The notes under the pieces are model-generated. The model had not been told where the DNA came from. It saw only the letters and a list, made by a program, of their open reading frames with translations, and did no database searches. A stretch of DNA of 64,000 nucleotides from Saccharothrix saharensis (GTDB taxonomy: Bacteria > Actinomycetota > Actinomycetes > Mycobacteriales > Pseudonocardiaceae), in NCBI RefSeq assembly GCF_006716745.1, contig NZ_VFPP01000001.1, forward strand, positions 4,712,001-4,776,000, read 5' to 3'. The position numbers were made by a program, and so were the translations under genes. How positions within the stretch are numbered: the first letter of the stretch is position 1; every line of letters begins with the position of its first letter. This document shows, piece by piece, positions 33,507-42,189 of this stretch.

Positions 33507-34268
33507 ATGGAGGACCTCGACGCCCGGACGCGCCGCGGCTACCGGCTCGAACTGCTGCTCGTCTTCGCCGTGACGCTCGGGTTGTCCGGGGCGCGCAGCC
33601 TGGTGCGGTTGCTGGACAGCCTGCTGGACCCGGTGCCGCTGAACGAGCAGAAGGTCGCGATCAACGTCCCGCGGGCGCGGTTCGACCTGCTGGACCTGGT
33701 CGCTCAGCTGTTGGGCGTCGCGCAGTTGGCGGCGTGGGGCGGGTTGGGCCTGTACCTGCTGTGGCAGGGCGGGATCAAGCTGGGGGCGCTGGGCCTGGAC
33801 CGGACGCGGATCGGGCCGGACGCGCTGGGCAGCCTGGGGTTGGCGGCGGTGATCGGCATCCCGGGGCTGGTCTTCTACCTGGTCGCGTGGAACCTGGGGT
33901 TGAACCTGGCGGTGCTGCCGTCCACGTTGGACTCGTCGTGGTGGCGCGCCGCGGTGCTGGTGCTGTCCGCGATCGGGAACGCGTGGGCGGAGGAGGTGCT
34001 GGTCGTCGGGTACTTCATCACCCGGCTGCGGCAGTTGGGGTGGCGGGAGAACACGGCGTTGCTGGCCAGCGCGGTGCTGCGCGGCTCGTACCACCTGTAC
34101 CAGGGGTTCGGCGGGTTCGTCGGCAACGTGGTGATGGGGTTGGTGTTCGGCAAGGTGTGGCAGCGCACGAACCGGTTGTGGGTGTTGGTGGTGGCGCACG
34201 CGCTGCTCGACGTGGTCGCGTTCGTCGGCTACACGCTGCTGCGCGGTCACGTGTCCTGGTTGCCCTGA
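33507..34268 (+). CDS. CPBP-family intramembrane metalloprotease
   Basis: 253 residues with about seven membrane helices. The CAAX-protease-like motifs are AWAEEVLVVGYFITRL (motif 1, Glu-Glu), YHLYQGFGGFVGNVVMG (motif 2 His) and VVAHALLDVV (motif 3 His). In motif 1 the usual Arg four residues after the Glu pair is absent, as in some members. Substrates are unknown; bacteriocin immunity and signal roles are known for relatives. ATG 33507 directly follows a possible GTG start at 33504. Confidence 0.85.
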   Translation: MEDLDARTRRGYRLELLLVFAVTLGLSGARSLVRLLDSLLDPVPLNEQKVAINVPRARFDLLDLVAQLLGVAQLAAWGGLGLYLLWQGGIKLGALGLDRTRIGPDALGSLGLAAVIGIPGLVFYLVAWNLGLNLAVLPSTLDSSWWRAAVLVLSAIGNAWAEEVLVVGYFITRLRQLGWRENTALLASAVLRGSYHLYQGFGGFVGNVVMGLVFGKVWQRTNRLWVLVVAHALLDVVAFVGYTLLRGHVSWLP

Positions 34269-34365
34269 GTCCTCCGCGGGGAGTACGTGGCGGTCAGTCG
34301 TGAGGTGGACGCGGGTCGCACGCTCGGCGCGACAGCATCGGGTGATCCGATGAAGGGGGACCCTG

Positions 34366-35589
34366 ATGAGGCGCACCACAGCGTTAGCGGTCGCGGCGGT
34401 CGTGGCCGTCGGTGTGGCGGCACCGGCCGCCGCGACGACGGGCGTGGCGATCTCCATGCCCGGGCTGAGCGGGCACCACGCGGTCGGCACGGTCGAGCTG
34501 CACCTGGTCGACCGGCGGCCGGACCCGTGGCGGCCCGACGTCGAGCGCGAGGTGATGGTCACCGTCACCTACCCGGCGCACCGCTCGAACGGCGCACGCG
34601 CGCCGTGGATGACCCCGGGGGTGGCGGCGGTCGTCGAGGCGGAGGCGGCGAAGCCGGAGGTGCTCGGCGCGCCGTCCGGCTCGGTCGCCTGGGCCGCGAC
34701 CCGGCGGCACGCCCGCACCGGCGCACCCGTGCTCGGCCGGTGGCCGGTCGTGCTGTTCTCACCCGGTTTCGGGTCGGCGCGGGAGTTGAACGCGGGTCTC
34801 GACGACGACCTGGCGAGCCGCGGGTACGTGGTCGTGTCGATGTCGCACACGCACGAGTCGATGGCGGTGGAGTTCCCGGACGGCCGGGTCGTGCCGCCCG
34901 CGGTCGACCCGTCCGACCCGACCCAGCTCACGACCGCGCTGGACGCGCGGGTGGGTGACACGCGGTTCGTGCTCGACCAGTTGGAGCGGATCGCCCGGGG
35001 GGAGAACCCGGACGCGCGGCGGGACCCGTTGCCGCGCGGGCTGGGCCGTGCGCTGGACCTGTCGCGGGTGGGCATGTTCGGCCACTCGTACGGCGGGTTC
35101 ACCGCGGGCGAGACGATGGTCCGCGACCGGCGGATCGACGCGGGGATCAACGTGGACGGGGCCATGGCGCACGGCTCCGGTCCGGGTGAGGTCGTGACGC
35201 GCGGTCTGGACCGGCCGTTCATGCTGGTCGGCGCGGACTTCGTGGACCCGGTGACGGGCGAGCGGGTCGAGCACTCGCACCGCACGCCCGAGTTCGACCC
35301 GACGTGGGCGCGGTTCTGGCCCAACCAGCGCGGGTGGAAGCGGGACCTGCACTTCGACCGGGCCACCCACTACGGCTTCACCGACCTCCAGTTCGCCGTG
35401 CCGCAGCTCGGTGGTGTGGTGACACCCGGGAAGCAGCGTGAGGTGGTGGGCGAGATCGACGCGGCCCGGTCGCTGGCGGCGCAGCACGACTACTTCGCCG
35501 GGTTCTTCGACCTGCACCTCAAGGGGCGGGACACCGGGTTGTTCCGGGGCAGCTCGCCTCGGCACCCGGACGTCCGGTTCATCGGCTGA
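34366..35589 (+). CDS. Secreted alpha/beta hydrolase (PAF-acetylhydrolase-like)
   Basis: 407 residues. A Sec signal peptide covers about residues 1-23 (MRRTTALAVAAVVAVGVAAP then AAA). The mature enzyme has PVVLFSPGFGSARE (oxyanion region), GMFGHSYGGFTAGE (nucleophile Ser in GxSxG) and a late His near HYGFTDLQF. This layout is that of platelet-activating-factor acetylhydrolase-like lipases/esterases. The natural substrate is unknown. GGGGGACCCTG precedes the ATG. Confidence 0.82.
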   Translation: MRRTTALAVAAVVAVGVAAPAAATTGVAISMPGLSGHHAVGTVELHLVDRRPDPWRPDVEREVMVTVTYPAHRSNGARAPWMTPGVAAVVEAEAAKPEVLGAPSGSVAWAATRRHARTGAPVLGRWPVVLFSPGFGSARELNAGLDDDLASRGYVVVSMSHTHESMAVEFPDGRVVPPAVDPSDPTQLTTALDARVGDTRFVLDQLERIARGENPDARRDPLPRGLGRALDLSRVGMFGHSYGGFTAGETMVRDRRIDAGINVDGAMAHGSGPGEVVTRGLDRPFMLVGADFVDPVTGERVEHSHRTPEFDPTWARFWPNQRGWKRDLHFDRATHYGFTDLQFAVPQLGGVVTPGKQREVVGEIDAARSLAAQHDYFAGFFDLHLKGRDTGLFRGSSPRHPDVRFIG

Positions 35590-35614
35590 GCCGAGGTCCC
35601 GGCCCGATCAGCCG
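35583..35614. terminator. Hairpin formed by the two convergent stop regions
   Basis: CGGCTGA (35583-35589, end of the hydrolase gene) pairs perfectly with TCAGCCG (35608-35614, end of the caspase gene) around an 18-base loop. Both stop codons are in the stem, and the hairpin could serve both strands. Confidence 0.45.
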
Positions 35615-37650
35615 ACCAGCAGGAAGCGGGACGTGGTGCGGGCGGCGGCGACGACGACGGTGCGGGCGGTGCCGGCCGAGTCGAGCAGGGTCGGGTCGAG
35701 GTCGGTGACGGGCACGGCGGCGTTCTCGGCGATCCGCCGGGCCGGTTCGGCGAGGGCGGCGGCGAAGGCCTGCCAGCCGGCGATCTCCTCCGGGGTGCCC
35801 GTGGCATCCTCGGCCAGGAGCGCGCCGAGCTCGGACAGGCCCACGCCGCCGCCCCGGATCACGCCCTCGGCGGCGGCGCCGCGGACGGCGCGCACGGCCC
35901 GTTCCACGATCGGCGCGGTCGAGGCGGGCGCGCGGATCACGGCTGCCGAGGGACCGGTCGCGGACCGGTCGCCGTGGACCAGGGTTTCGCGGGACGTGAC
36001 CACGACCTTCCTCGCCCGGCCGAGCGAGCGCTCGTCCGCCGTGGGCAGGAAGTCCGCGTCCAGGACGGTGCCGCCGACCACGTCCCGGAGCTCGGTCAAC
36101 CGCTCCTGGTCGGCCACCACCGCCGCGATCGGGGTGGCCGACCTCGTCAACGCCGTGAGCGCGTCGTGCGGCAACGCCTCGCACACCACGAACAAGGGCC
36201 CGCCCGCCTGCTCGACCATCCGGTCGACGGCCCTGGTCAGCGGCCCGCTGACCAGCAGCACGCGGGCGTCCGCCAGCACCGCCTCGTCCCGGGCCGCGTC
36301 GGTCACGAACAGGGCCGAGGCGTACCCGCTGTCGAACCGCAACCCGCGGCCGACCTCGTGCTCCAGCAGGCGGCCCCGGCCCTCCTCCACCAGCACGGCC
36401 CCACCCGGACCGGTCACCGCGACCACCTCGCCGAGCAGCGCGCCGATCTCGGCGTCACCGGACGCCGCCGTGGCCAGCGCCGACACCTGCTCGGCCGCCA
36501 GCGGCGGAGCCACCCTCGCCAGCAGCTCGGTCGCACGGGCAGCGGCGGCCGTGACGCCGCGCATCAGCCGCACCGGGTTGTGGCCGTCACGCATCGCGTC
36601 GATCAGCCCGCCGATCGCCCCGCGCGCCACCGCCACCGCCGACGCCGCGCCGTCACCGGCCTCCCGCCGCACCTGGACCACCAGGTCGCGCACGTACTCC
36701 GCGCCGAGCGAGTCGCGCGGGTCGTCCGGCCGGAACGCGGCCGCGATGGCCGCCGCGTCGGCCAGCTCCACCGGCCGCCGGTCCACGAACACCACGGCGC
36801 GGCGGCCCATCGGACCCAACGTCCGGCACACCGGCTCGGCCGCGGCCCGGAAGCCGCGCGCCACCAGCCACTGCCCGGACGTGTACGACGCCTTGCCCCG
36901 CGGCCGGCGGTCCGACGCGCCACCGGCCCGCGCGATCCGCAGCGGCTGCGACGAGCCGTGCGCGAAGTACTGCGGTGTCTGGTCGGGCCGTCGCGCCCGC
37001 ACCTCGCCCCGCGTGTACTTGAACAGTTCGTCCACGTCGATCCAGCCGTCGCCGTCGAGGTCGGCGGCACCGCCGGCCAATCCCTCGATCAGCACGTCGG
37101 TGAACAGCGACGCGACCGGCGCGTCCAGCGACAGCGAGTCCTGCTCGAACGCGTACTCGTAGGCGTTGGACGCGGTCATCACCACGTAGCCCTCGCCGAC
37201 GTCGTCCAGCACCGCCGTCCCGGCCGCCTTGAAGCCCTCGACGAACGCGCCGCTGAAGCAGCAGTCCAGCAGCAGGACCCGCCCGGCCGCCCGGCAGTCC
37301 TCCAGCTGCTCGTTGAGGAACGACCGGGGGATCGCGGTGCCCGCGGGCCGGTCCTGCACGGTGTTCGACGCGGCGAAGTACAGCCGCCGCGCGGCCGTGG
37401 TCAGGCCGTGGCACGAGAAGTACAGCAGGACCAGGTCGTCGGCCTCGCGCGGCGCGAGCAGGTCCTCGACGGCGCGGCGGATCTCGTGATCGGTCCGGTC
37501 CCGCAGCACCTCGACCGAGGTGAAGCCGCCGACATCGGGGTCCTCCAGCACGGCGGCGAGCCGGCCCACCTCCTGGTCGGGCGCGCGCAGCCCGCTCAGC
37601 CGGACGTCCTCGTACTGGCCGGTCGCGACCAGGAGGGCGTACCGACCCAC
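35608..37650 (-). CDS. Caspase-like protease fused to a GroEL-like chaperonin (EACC1-associated)
   Basis: 680 residues. Residues 1-190 are a caspase/metacaspase domain: YFSCHGL with catalytic His81 and LLLDCCFSGA with Cys131. Residues 197-208 form a canonical EF-hand loop (DLDGDGWIDVDE). From about 258 to the end there is full-length similarity to GroEL: RTLGPMGRR, REAGDGAASAVAVARG, an apical-like VEEGRGRLLEHEVGRGLRFD, then EGVIRGGGVG and DPTLLDSAGTA. The GDGTTT motif is GDGAAS and the region of GroEL Asp398 has no Asp, so ATP hydrolysis is doubtful. With the EACC1 gene one base upstream it fits a predicted conflict or cell-suicide effector. Confidence 0.85.
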   Translation of the reverse strand: MGRYALLVATGQYEDVRLSGLRAPDQEVGRLAAVLEDPDVGGFTSVEVLRDRTDHEIRRAVEDLLAPREADDLVLLYFSCHGLTTAARRLYFAASNTVQDRPAGTAIPRSFLNEQLEDCRAAGRVLLLDCCFSGAFVEGFKAAGTAVLDDVGEGYVVMTASNAYEYAFEQDSLSLDAPVASLFTDVLIEGLAGGAADLDGDGWIDVDELFKYTRGEVRARRPDQTPQYFAHGSSQPLRIARAGGASDRRPRGKASYTSGQWLVARGFRAAAEPVCRTLGPMGRRAVVFVDRRPVELADAAAIAAAFRPDDPRDSLGAEYVRDLVVQVRREAGDGAASAVAVARGAIGGLIDAMRDGHNPVRLMRGVTAAAARATELLARVAPPLAAEQVSALATAASGDAEIGALLGEVVAVTGPGGAVLVEEGRGRLLEHEVGRGLRFDSGYASALFVTDAARDEAVLADARVLLVSGPLTRAVDRMVEQAGGPLFVVCEALPHDALTALTRSATPIAAVVADQERLTELRDVVGGTVLDADFLPTADERSLGRARKVVVTSRETLVHGDRSATGPSAAVIRAPASTAPIVERAVRAVRGAAAEGVIRGGGVGLSELGALLAEDATGTPEEIAGWQAFAAALAEPARRIAENAAVPVTDLDPTLLDSAGTARTVVVAAARTTSRFLLVG

Positions 37651-37651
37651 C

Positions 37652-38011
37652 TCACCCCTCGCTCTCGTGCTCGCGCAGCCACGCCTCCAGCAGTGCCTTC
37701 TGCGAGCGGGCGTCCACGCCCTCGACGGTGATCTCGTCGTCGCCTTCCTTGATCGTCACCTTGCGGGCGCTGCCGCGCTGCACGAACGACGTGACGACGG
37801 ACGCGACGGCGGCGGCCACCGCGGCGGGCAGCGCGCCGTTGAGCACGAGCTCGGCCACGGTCGCCCCGGCGCCGCTCTTCGCGCCCTCCGGCGCCTCGGC
37901 CGGCGCGGGCCGCGCGTCGACCCTCGCGCCCCTGATCAGCTCCTGCGACAACTGGCTCGTCGCCGAGGCGGCCCGGCCCGGCGCGTCGACGAACAAGCGG
38001 AACTCCGCCAC
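37652..38011 (-). CDS. Effector-associated constant component EACC1
   Basis: 119 residues. It has a short N-terminal strand region (MAEFRLFVDAPGRAA), one hydrophobic helix (about residues 60-80) and a C-terminal VTIKEGDDEITVEGVDARSQ beta segment. This matches EACC1, a small conserved component defined by comparative genomics of actinobacterial NTP-dependent conflict systems, always encoded beside a variable effector. Here the effector is the caspase-GroEL fusion, 1 base downstream. GGAGG lies before GTG 38011. Confidence 0.8.
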   Translation of the reverse strand: MAEFRLFVDAPGRAASATSQLSQELIRGARVDARPAPAEAPEGAKSGAGATVAELVLNGALPAAVAAAVASVVTSFVQRGSARKVTIKEGDDEITVEGVDARSQKALLEAWLREHESEG

Positions 38012-38212
38012 TGGTCCTCCCCCGGTCAGAACACGATCATCCCGCAACCGCGCCGTCGGACCGCCAGTCCACGCGACAAAGCAACGATCATTAAGCAGAA
38101 AGGGCTCAAGGCGCAACGAATCGCCGATACAAGCCCGACATACGATCGAGTTACGCCGGAATGGGCCACTCAAAGCTGCTGATCCGACCGACCACGGGTT
38201 ACCCTCGTTGGC

Positions 38213-39460
38213 GTGACTGCGCACATCGCCCAGACCGCGTCCACCGACGGCGAGCCGGCAGCGGCGCCCCGCGTCGACAGCGAAGTCGGCCCCCTGCGCA
38301 CGGTGCTGCTGCACCGTCCCGGCGCCGAGCTCAAGCGGCTCACCCCCCGCAACAACGACCAGCTCCTCTTCGACGGCGTGCCGTGGGTCGACCGGGCCCA
38401 GGAGGAGCACGACGCGTTCGCCGAGCTGCTGCGCGGACGCGGCGTCGAGGTGCTGCTGCTGGCGGACCTGCTGGTCGACGCGCTGCACGACGACCGGGCC
38501 CGGATCGCGGGCATCCACAGCGCGGTCAACGAGCGGCGGCTCGGCATCGACCTGGCGGACGCGCTGCGCTCGCACCTGGCCTCGATCGGCCCGGACCAGC
38601 TCGCCACCGCGCTGATGACCGGCATGACGTTCGAGGAGCTGCCCGCGGCCGAGGGCGCGTCACTGGTGCGCAAGATGCACCACCCGATCGACTTCGCCGT
38701 CGACCCGCTGCCGAACCTGCTGTTCACCCGCGACTCGTCGGTGTGGGTCGGCGACCGGGTCGCGATCACGTCGCTGGCGCTGCCCGCGCGCGACCGGGAG
38801 ACCGCGCTGACCGACCTGATCTACGCCTACCACCCGCGGTTCCGCCGGACCGGCCGCGCCTACGGGGCGCACTCCGCGCCGGTCGAGGGCGGTGACGTGC
38901 TGCTGCTCGCGCCGGGCGTGCTGGCGATCGGCGTCGGCGAGCGGACCACGCCGGCGGGCGCGGAGTCGTTCGCCCGGTCCGCGCTGGCCGACGGCCTCGC
39001 GCACACCGTGCTGGCCGTGCCGATCACTCAAGAGCGGGCGACCATGCACCTGGACACGGTGTGCACGATGGTCGACCGGGACGCCGTGGTGATGTACCCG
39101 GCGGTGCGGGACAACCTGTTCGCCTACCCCGTGCGGTCCGACGGCGCGGGCGGTGTCGTGGTCGACGACCGGCGGCCGTTCCTGGAGGCGGCGGCCGAGG
39201 CGATGGGCATCGAGAAGCTGCGCGTGATCGACACGGGACTCGACCCGGTGACCGCGGAACGCGAGCAGTGGGACGACGGCAACAACACGCTGGCCGTCGG
39301 ACCGGGCCTGGTCGTGGCCTACGAGCGGAACGTGGAGACCAACGCGCGGCTGGAGGACGCGGGCGTCGAGGTGATCCGGATCAGCGGCTCCGAGCTGGGC
39401 TCCGGCCGCGGCGGACCGCGCTGCATGTCGTGCCCGATCGACCGCGCACCCCTTGTCTGA
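38213..39460 (+). CDS. arcA: Arginine deiminase
   Basis: 415 residues. It hydrolyses arginine to citrulline and ammonia. Conserved sites are visible: [12 protein letters not shown] (substrate-binding Asp), VEGGDVLLL (EGGD), [12 protein letters not shown] (catalytic His and Asp) and [14 protein letters not shown] with the catalytic Cys near the C-terminus. No ornithine carbamoyltransferase or carbamate kinase follows, so a complete arginine deiminase pathway is not encoded here; it may serve acid or nitrogen balance. It is divergent from EACC1, with a 200-base AT-richer gap. Confidence 0.95.
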   Translation: MTAHIAQTASTDGEPAAAPRVDSEVGPLRTVLLHRPGAELKRLTPRNNDQLLFDGVPWVDRAQEEHDAFAELLRGRGVEVLLLADLLVDALHDDRARIAGIHSAVNERRLGIDLADALRSHLASIGPDQLATALMTGMTFEELPAAEGASLVRKMHHPIDFAVDPLPNLLFTRDSSVWVGDRVAITSLALPARDRETALTDLIYAYHPRFRRTGRAYGAHSAPVEGGDVLLLAPGVLAIGVGERTTPAGAESFARSALADGLAHTVLAVPITQERATMHLDTVCTMVDRDAVVMYPAVRDNLFAYPVRSDGAGGVVVDDRRPFLEAAAEAMGIEKLRVIDTGLDPVTAEREQWDDGNNTLAVGPGLVVAYERNVETNARLEDAGVEVIRISGSELGSGRGGPRCMSCPIDRAPLV

Positions 39461-39471
39461 GGACATCCCGG

Positions 39472-39530
39472 AAAGGTTTGCCTAAGCTTTCTTCGGGCAC
39501 CCTTTCCTTACCCTCGTAAGCCTTACCTGA
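39472..39530. promoter_or_regulatory. IdeR-like iron box upstream of ferritin, with a weaker second site
   Basis: AAAGGTTTGCCTAAGCTTT (39472-39490) on its reverse strand matches the 19-bp IdeR consensus at 13 positions, including TTAGGC and AACCT. A weaker match (11 of 19) lies at 39512-39530. In mycobacteria multiple IdeR sites upstream of bfrB activate ferritin when iron is plentiful, and the same is likely here. Confidence 0.55.
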
Positions 39531-39566
39531 AATGCTTTAAACCCCACTTCCGGGTATTCTTCGAGT

Positions 39567-40127
39567 ATGGCTGTCAACCTGAAGAAGATTGCTTCCGCGC
39601 GTTCCTCGAAGTTCCACGGCCTGCTGCAGGAGCAGGTGCGCAACGAGTTCACGGCCTCGCAGCAGTACGTGGCCATCGCGGTCTGGTTCGACGCCAACGA
39701 CCTGCCGCGCCTCGCGTCGCACTTCTACAAGCAGGCGCTGGAAGAGCGCAACCACGCGATGATGATCGTGCAGTACCTGATGGACAACGGACTGCCGGTG
39801 GCCATTCCCGGTGTGGACGACGTGCGCAACGACTTCACCGCGCCGCGCGAGCCGGTCGCGCTCGCGCTGGAGCAGGAGAAGACGGTCACCGAGCAGATCG
39901 TGGCGCTGGCCAAGACGGCCCGCGACGAGGGCGACTACATCGGCGAGCAGTTCCTCCAGTGGTTCCTCAAGGAGCAGGTGGAGGAGGTCGCGTCGATGAG
40001 CACGCTGCTCACCGTGATCGACCGCGCCGACGGCAACCTGTTCCACGTGGAGAACTTCCTGACCCGCGAGTCCGTGGGCGAGGAAGCCGACGGCGGCGCG
40101 CCCCGGGCCGCGGGCGGCGCCCTGTAA
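39567..40127 (+). CDS. Ferritin (BfrB-like)
   Basis: 186 residues folding as a four-helix bundle. Ferroxidase-centre ligands are in QVRNEFTASQQYVAIAVWFD (Glu, Tyr), ALEERNHAMMIVQYL (ExxH) and WFLKEQVEEVASM (Glu, Gln). There is no haem-ligand Met pattern of bacterioferritin, so this is a haem-free ferritin like mycobacterial BfrB. It stores iron in the cytosol. IdeR-like boxes precede it and a strong hairpin terminator follows. Confidence 0.92.
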   Translation: MAVNLKKIASARSSKFHGLLQEQVRNEFTASQQYVAIAVWFDANDLPRLASHFYKQALEERNHAMMIVQYLMDNGLPVAIPGVDDVRNDFTAPREPVALALEQEKTVTEQIVALAKTARDEGDYIGEQFLQWFLKEQVEEVASMSTLLTVIDRADGNLFHVENFLTRESVGEEADGGAPRAAGGAL

Positions 40128-40146
40128 GCAGCCACCGACGACAGCG

Positions 40147-40183
40147 GACGACGCCCGTCACCTCCCCGGTGGCGGGCGTCGTC
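40147..40183. terminator. Strong bidirectional terminator after ferritin
   Basis: GACGACGCCCG (40147-40157) and CGGGCGTCGTC (40173-40183) form a perfect 11-bp stem, extended inward by CACC/GGTG. It lies between the convergent ferritin and lipoprotein genes. Confidence 0.8.
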
Positions 40184-40189
40184 GCGTGC

Positions 40190-40693
40190 TCAGGTCAGGC
40201 AGCCCCGATCGGCCCGGACCAGACCGATGCCGGTCAGCGTGTCGCCCGCGTTCTCGAAGAAGAACTTGTAGCCGGTCTCGGCGTCCAGCGGCCGGATGAA
40301 GCCGTGCGGGTACTGCTCCACGCCTGGGTACACCTCGTGCATGCGCGCCCGCGAGTCGCCGATGCGCAGACCCTCCGGCGTGCGGGCGGCGCCGTCGACC
40401 CGGATCTCCACCGCCACGCCGTCCTGGAGGCCGACCCAGCCGTCCGCGGCCGTCAACTCCCGGATCACGCAGGCGAACTCCGGCGTGGTGACGTCGGCGC
40501 CGATCTCGCCGGTCGCCTCCAGCTCGGCCGACGTCATGCCCAGCCGCACCGCGCCGACGCCGCGCGGGCCGAGCACGGCCGTACCGCCCGCCTCCGACGT
40601 CACGCCGACGTCCGCCGTCGGCGCGCCGGACTCCGGGGCGGACGCGTCGCAGGCGGTGAGCAGCAGGACCGCCGCCAGCACGACCAGCTTCAT
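40190..40693 (-). CDS. Lipoprotein of unknown function
   Basis: 167 residues. The start, MKLVVLAAVLLLTACDAS, is a lipoprotein signal with the lipobox LTAC and Cys15. The mature part has LGPRGVGAVRLGMTSAELEA, a motif seen in secreted actinobacterial proteins with repeats of the GxxxLGMxxxE type, and two more cysteines (FACVI and RGCLT). No known activity. A GGAGG ribosome binding site precedes ATG 40693. Confidence 0.8.
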   Translation of the reverse strand: MKLVVLAAVLLLTACDASAPESGAPTADVGVTSEAGGTAVLGPRGVGAVRLGMTSAELEATGEIGADVTTPEFACVIRELTAADGWVGLQDGVAVEIRVDGAARTPEGLRIGDSRARMHEVYPGVEQYPHGFIRPLDAETGYKFFFENAGDTLTGIGLVRADRGCLT

Positions 40694-40840
40694 CGGTCCA
40701 TCCTCCCGCCCCGGGACGCGCGGTTCACCTCGTCCACCCACACCCTGGAGCCCCGCGGGCACGGCACGCCACCCGGGTGGACCTCGACCACCGTCGGAGA
40801 GGGCGCGTTCGAGGAGGGCGCCGGTCGCCTCAGCCCCGGG

Positions 40841-41164
40841 TCACAGGACGGGCAACGGCCGGAACGCGCCGTCGGCGTCCGGGGTGAACTCGTGCACGGC
40901 CACCACCGCGTCGGCCGGGACCGGCCCGTAGACGTGCGGGAACCACGGACCGTCCTCGGTCTCGCCCGGCTCCCACAGCACGGGCAGGCCACCGGGGTCG
41001 ATCACCAGCAGCACGAGGTCGTGCCGGTTCGGGTACAGGCGGTTGGCGGGCAGGTGCACCGTGCCCGGGTCCGAGCAGTGCACGAAGCCGTCGGGGTCGA
41101 GCGGGATCGCACCGTCCTCGCGGGCCCGCCGCCAGTCCGCCTTCGAACTGATCCGCAGGATCAC
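40841..41164 (-). CDS. DUF952 domain protein
   Basis: 107 residues, single domain. DPDGFVHCSDPGTVHLPANR and WFPHVYGPVPADAVVAV are the DUF952 signature, with a conserved FxHCS motif and GP near the end. The family resembles the ADP-ribosyltransferase or RNA 2'-phosphotransferase-like fold superficially, but its function is unknown. GTG 41164 has GAGGAGG upstream. A DnaA-box-like cluster lies just upstream. Confidence 0.85.
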   Translation of the reverse strand: MILRISSKADWRRAREDGAIPLDPDGFVHCSDPGTVHLPANRLYPNRHDLVLLVIDPGGLPVLWEPGETEDGPWFPHVYGPVPADAVVAVHEFTPDADGAFRPLPVL

Positions 41165-41177
41165 TCCGCCTCCTCAC

Positions 41178-41222
41178 CTGTCCACAGGAACTGTGGACAA
41201 AGCTGGGGATACCTGTGGACAG
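41178..41222. other. DnaA-box-like cluster
   Basis: CTGTCCACAG (41178-41187), TGTGGACAA (41192-41200, a perfect reverse TTGTCCACA) and TGTGGACAG (41214-41222) lie within 45 bp. The last two are 22 bp apart with GCTGGGG between them, as in the cluster at 9.55 kb. The site separates the DUF952 start from the end of the SEC-C gene. Confidence 0.55.
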
Positions 41223-41224
41223 GT

Positions 41225-42172
41225 TCAGCGCAGGGTGATCTGCCTGCCGCGCAGACCGTCGCGCGCCCGCCGTTCCTGCTCGGTGAGCGGTTCGGCGTCC
41301 ACGCTGGTCAGAGCCTCCTGCAAACGCTTGCCCAACGCCTCGGCGCCCGGTGCCCACTCGCTGGAGTGCAGCTCGCGGTCGAGGTCCCACACGGGCACGA
41401 GCAGGCCGTGCGCGCGGAACGACCCGGCGTACCGGGAACCCTCGCCGAGGTCCAGTTCGCCACGCACGGACAGCCGGGCGAGCGCCGCGAGCAGCGTCTC
41501 CTCCGGCTCGGGGCGGACCCAGCGCAGGTGCGCCTTGTCGCCCGCGTCGACCCAGTAGGCGGCCTGCACGCCGGGCGCGTCGAGGCGCTCGGTGGGCAGG
41601 ATCGCGGCGTTGGCGCGCTCCAGGGACAGGGCGACCTCGCCGGCGGGCTCGTTGTCCGGCGGCAGCCACCACGCGAAGTCGGCGTGCAGCTCGGGGCTCA
41701 GCGTGGCCTCCGGGTCGAGCAGGTCCTGGAGCCGGCCGGGGTTCGAGCCGTCGTCCGGGCCGACGACCGCGAGGGCGTCACCGGTCTTCGCGGCCCGCGC
41801 CCACTGGACGGCACGGGCCAGGTCGCGGCTCAGGTCGCCGGACCGGGTCTGCACCTGGAGGCCGACGAACGCGGTGCCGTCCGCGCGGACCAGGCCCGCC
41901 GCCGCCATCGGCAGCACGGTGGCCAGCACGATCTCGCGGCCGGAGTCGTCCTTCAGCGGCAGCTTCACCGTCGCCGAGGGCACGAACTCGCGCAGCGCGA
42001 TCAGCTCCGCCTCGGCGGCCAGGCCCTGGAACGGGCGCGAGACGATGACGTCCGCCGCGCCACCGGCCGAGCCGTGGCACGCCTTGTAGCGCTTACCGGA
42101 GCCGCACGGGCACGGCTGCCGCGGGTTGACGCCGTCCGCCGGCTTGTCCTTCACGGCTGTCCGCTTCGCCAC
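41225..42172 (-). CDS. SEC-C motif protein (DUF5926)
   Basis: 315 residues. Near the N-terminus, PRQPCPCGSGKRYKACHGSA is a SEC-C zinc motif (CxCx8CH). The rest matches the actinobacterial DUF5926 layout: SRPFQGLAAEAELIALREFV and LPTERLDAPGVQAAYWVDAG, ending in a basic helix (EQERRARDGLRGRQITLR). SEC-C motifs mediate contacts to nucleoprotein complexes or SecB-type partners. The role is unknown. Start GTG 42172. Confidence 0.85.
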   Translation of the reverse strand: MAKRTAVKDKPADGVNPRQPCPCGSGKRYKACHGSAGGAADVIVSRPFQGLAAEAELIALREFVPSATVKLPLKDDSGREIVLATVLPMAAAGLVRADGTAFVGLQVQTRSGDLSRDLARAVQWARAAKTGDALAVVGPDDGSNPGRLQDLLDPEATLSPELHADFAWWLPPDNEPAGEVALSLERANAAILPTERLDAPGVQAAYWVDAGDKAHLRWVRPEPEETLLAALARLSVRGELDLGEGSRYAGSFRAHGLLVPVWDLDRELHSSEWAPGAEALGKRLQEALTSVDAEPLTEQERRARDGLRGRQITLR

Positions 42173-42189
42173 CGCGCGCCTCCTCGGTC

